Made by a program: the position numbers and the translations under genes. Under the pieces are notes generated by a model. The model searched no databases and was not told the DNA's origin. It was given only the letters and a program-made list of their open reading frames with translations. This document shows, in pieces, positions 61,646 through 64,000 of a stretch of 64,000 nucleotides of DNA. This DNA comes from Proteus penneri (lineage in GTDB: Bacteria; Pseudomonadota; Gammaproteobacteria; Enterobacterales; Enterobacteriaceae): assembly GCF_003144535.1 (NCBI RefSeq), contig NZ_PHFJ01000002.1, positions 1 through 64,000 of the forward strand, given 5' to 3'. Position 1 is the stretch's first letter, and each line of letters opens with the position of its first letter.

Positions 61646-61740
61646 CTTTGAATATTACTGATTGAATTTTATGCTTATTTCACAATGAAGATCAGAAAAG
61701 TATAAATTCAACTCAAAAAGCATAATTTATCGACAATAAA

Positions 61741-62979
61741 CTACTTTTCTAATAACTGTTGAAGTAATTCTCCGTTAAGCATTGCGCGTTTAGCCAAGGC
61801 AAAAGCCCCTATGGCAGAACGATGATCAAGCTCAGATATAACAATAGGAAGATCTTCTCTGAATTCTTTTAATACTTGCGTATTAATACAACTTTGAATT
61901 GAGGGAAGTAAAACTTCAGCCGCTTCAGTTAATTCACCTGCCAAAACTACTTTTTGTGGGTTAAACAGGTTAATAGCGATCGCAATAGCTTTACCTAAAT
62001 GTAAACCCACTTGTTTGATGGTTTCGACTGCTAGAGGGTCATTTTTAATAGCCGCTCGACAAATGTCTTGGATTTGGCACTGTGTTAGCGATAAATACTG
62101 GCTTGGATACCCTTGCTCTAACTGATAGCGCACTTTTGCTTCGATAGCAGTATTGGACGCTATCGTTTCTAAACAACCAAAATTACCACAATGGCAACGT
62201 TCACCTAGAGGATCGATTTGAATATGACCAATCTCCCCTAAGTTACCACGCTGATTGAGTAGAATTTTATTATTAATAATAACACCAGCACCTGCACCAC
62301 GATGGATCCGGACTAATAACGAGTCTTCACAATCTCGTGTCGCACCAAAATAATTCTCGGCTAGTGCAAGGCTTCGAATATCATGTCCAGCATAACAAGG
62401 CAAATTAAAGTGTTTCTCTAAGCTATTGACTAGAGCCCAATTATCTACTTTCATATGAGGCATATAACGAACAATGCCTTTATTTGGATCAACAAGGCCG
62501 GGTAAGATCACGGAAATTGAAATAAGCTCACGAATGCGGCGTTGGTTTTGCTTAATAAAATCATCAATTGCATTGATGAGCAGGGCTTCAACTTCATTTT
62601 GAGTACTCTGCTCTAAAGGATAGTGCTGCTCAATGATGACTTTACCGCTTAGATCATAAAGAGCGACGGTGGCATCATTACGACCCAATCGTACACTGAC
62701 TGTATTAAAATTACGGTGTTCAACAATGATGGAAATCGCACGGCGTCCACCTGTTGATGCTTGTTGGTCAACTTCTTTAATCAGCCCGCGTTCAAGCAAC
62801 TGACGAGTAATTTTAGTCACACTGGCTGGTGCTAGTTGGCTTTGTTCGGCTATTTGGATACGGGAAATCGGCCCGTGTTGATCAATCAGTCGATACACAA
62901 TCGCACTGTTAAGTTGTTTAACAAGATCGATATTGCCAATTTGCGTTTCAGTGTTGTTATGACTCATCAGCATATACAT
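61741..62979 (-). CDS. nagC: N-acetylglucosamine repressor NagC
   Basis: A ROK-family repressor of amino-sugar genes, relieved by N-acetylglucosamine 6-phosphate. The N-terminal helix-turn-helix is RIQIAEQSQLAPASVTKITRQLL. The ROK zinc motif is CHCGNFGCLE, and the sugar-binding domain has GEIGHIQIDPLGERC. At 412 residues it fits E. coli (406); the extra N-terminal residues mean the true start could be Met3 or Met5. It begins three bases after the nagA stop codon, so the two are one operon. Confidence 0.95.
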   Translation of the reverse strand: MYMLMSHNNTETQIGNIDLVKQLNSAIVYRLIDQHGPISRIQIAEQSQLAPASVTKITRQLLERGLIKEVDQQASTGGRRAISIIVEHRNFNTVSVRLGRNDATVALYDLSGKVIIEQHYPLEQSTQNEVEALLINAIDDFIKQNQRRIRELISISVILPGLVDPNKGIVRYMPHMKVDNWALVNSLEKHFNLPCYAGHDIRSLALAENYFGATRDCEDSLLVRIHRGAGAGVIINNKILLNQRGNLGEIGHIQIDPLGERCHCGNFGCLETIASNTAIEAKVRYQLEQGYPSQYLSLTQCQIQDICRAAIKNDPLAVETIKQVGLHLGKAIAIAINLFNPQKVVLAGELTEAAEVLLPSIQSCINTQVLKEFREDLPIVISELDHRSAIGAFALAKRAMLNGELLQQLLEK

Positions 62980-62982
62980 CCA

Positions 62983-64000
62983 TTAGTTATCAGTTATTTC
63001 AATACCATTGACAAATGTTGTGCAAAGGTTGAAGTCCTTGTCAAAAGAAGCGAGATTAGCAATTTTTCCTGCTTCAATTGTCCCGAGTTCTTTTTCTATC
63101 CCAATCGCACGAGCAGGATAAAGTGTAGCCATCCGCAAGGTTTCATCTAATGGAATACCTACATGGATCACGCTATTTTTAATCGCACCAATCATGGTCA
63201 GTGATGATCCACTTAATGTGCCATCTGCATCGACACAAAGACCATTACGATAATATATGGTTTTACCGGCAAAATCGAAGCTATCCATCTCATTTTTATT
63301 AGGATCAAGCCCCGCTGGCGCAGTTGCGTCTGTGACTAAAAGTAATTTTTCACCCTTTAAACGCTTACTGTTACGAATATTTGCCCATGAAACATGTAAA
63401 CCATCGGCGATGATACCAGCATAAACCTCTGGTGTATCATAAATGGCGCCTACAAGCCCCGGGCCTCTGCCTGTAATATAAGGCATAGCATTGTAAAGGT
63501 GAGTCGATAATGAGATACCATTACGGAATCCTTTACGTGCTTCTTCATAAGTTGAATTGGAATGCCCCGCAGAAACAATGATACCTGCTTTGATTAATTG
63601 ACGAACATACTTTTCATCAACCATTTCTGGCGCAAGGGTGATTTTGGCGATGACATCAGCATTATCGCACAAATAGTTAATCATCTGAGCACTTGGTTGA
63701 CGAATGTATTGTGGATTATGTGTCCCTTTTTTAATCACATTGATATAAGGACCTTCTAAATGTAATCCCAATACTTTATTTTCATGTTTCTTCATATAAG
63801 CACGAGTTGCTTCGATGCCTATTTTCATCAATTCATCAGAACAGGTAATTAGCGTTGGCAAATAGCTAGTGCAACCTAAACGTTCATTCGCCTTTTGCAT
63901 AATTTCTAATGTTTCAACAGTGACATTTTCTGGTGTGTCATTAAATTGTACACCACCACAACCATTAACCTGTAAATCAATAAAGCCGGGAGAGACAATT
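62983..64000 (-). CDS. nagA: N-acetylglucosamine-6-phosphate deacetylase NagA (partial)
   Basis: NagA removes the acetyl group from GlcNAc-6-P. Metal-site motifs include [21 protein letters not shown] and [21 protein letters not shown] and [21 protein letters not shown] follow. The reading frame runs on past the Met at 63900 to the window edge, where [19 protein letters not shown] is still in frame. About 48 N-terminal residues lie outside. It is leftward and upstream of nagC. Confidence 0.95.
   Translation of the reverse strand, partial: IVSPGFIDLQVNGCGGVQFNDTPENVTVETLEIMQKANERLGCTSYLPTLITCSDELMKIGIEATRAYMKKHENKVLGLHLEGPYINVIKKGTHNPQYIRQPSAQMINYLCDNADVIAKITLAPEMVDEKYVRQLIKAGIIVSAGHSNSTYEEARKGFRNGISLSTHLYNAMPYITGRGPGLVGAIYDTPEVYAGIIADGLHVSWANIRNSKRLKGEKLLLVTDATAPAGLDPNKNEMDSFDFAGKTIYYRNGLCVDADGTLSGSSLTMIGAIKNSVIHVGIPLDETLRMATLYPARAIGIEKELGTIEAGKIANLASFDKDFNLCTTFVNGIEITDN

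Overview
The window is chromosomal DNA of a low-GC gammaproteobacterium of the order Enterobacterales, most likely Proteus (P. mirabilis or a close relative). Nearly every protein reads as a diverged orthologue of an E. coli protein, codon use is AT-rich, and a ScsC protein of the type studied in P. mirabilis is present. No phage, insertion sequence, plasmid gene or CRISPR array was seen. The species call is an inference from protein resemblance.

Layout. (1) 1-420: 3' end of a 23S rRNA gene, a 5S rRNA gene and the rRNA operon terminator. (2) 596-8519: a block in E. coli order (yfiM, pssA, patZ, tapT, yfiF). Where E. coli has trxC, this window has an AT-rich gene for a CE-clan (ElaD/SseL-like) cysteine protease. 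(3) 8614-13754: the emrRAB multidrug efflux operon, with an apparent frameshift at the start of emrA, and a YgaY-like MFS transporter. (4) 13914-18165: a ynbA/ynbC/ynbD-like lipid-metabolism operon with an extra small membrane protein, set between ygaY and proX. (5) 18697-27237: a small membrane protein, the proVWX osmoprotectant importer and the nrdHIEF class Ib ribonucleotide reductase operon, the latter preceded by paired NrdR boxes and a Fur box. (6) 27521-28836: ogt, cspE and crcB. (7) 28850-46964: the conserved envelope and housekeeping run lipA, lipB, ybeD, dacA, rlpA, mrdB, mrdA, rlmH, rsfS, a YbgA-like gene, nadD, holA, lptE, leuS, then gltIJKL. (8) 47330-51076: scsABCD, a periplasmic thiol-redox and copper-tolerance operon inserted between gltI and lnt. 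(9) 51164-58024: lnt, corC, ybeY, ybeZ, miaB and ubiF. (10) 58079-60369: frmRAB formaldehyde detoxification. (11) 60632-61330: seven tRNA genes (Met, Leu, Gln, Gln, Met, Gln, Leu in transcription order) with a strong stable-RNA promoter. (12) 61741-64000: nagC and nagA, the latter cut by the window end.

Functional threads. The mrdA-mrdB-rlpA-dacA group builds and trims peptidoglycan for rod shape. lnt, lptE and the ynb genes act on the envelope. lipA and lipB make and attach lipoate. miaB, leuS, tapT, yfiF, rlmH, rsfS, ybeY and the tRNA array serve translation. Accessory inserts lie at fixed places in an otherwise conserved backbone: the protease gene, the ynb operon, scsABCD, and frmRAB at the tRNA array. 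The protease gene and the ynb operon are the best candidates for undescribed biology.

Limits. All calls rest on reading the sequence and on memory of protein families. No database search, structure prediction or promoter model was run. Start codons were moved from the longest reading frame wherever a Shine-Dalgarno sequence and family length favoured a shorter protein.
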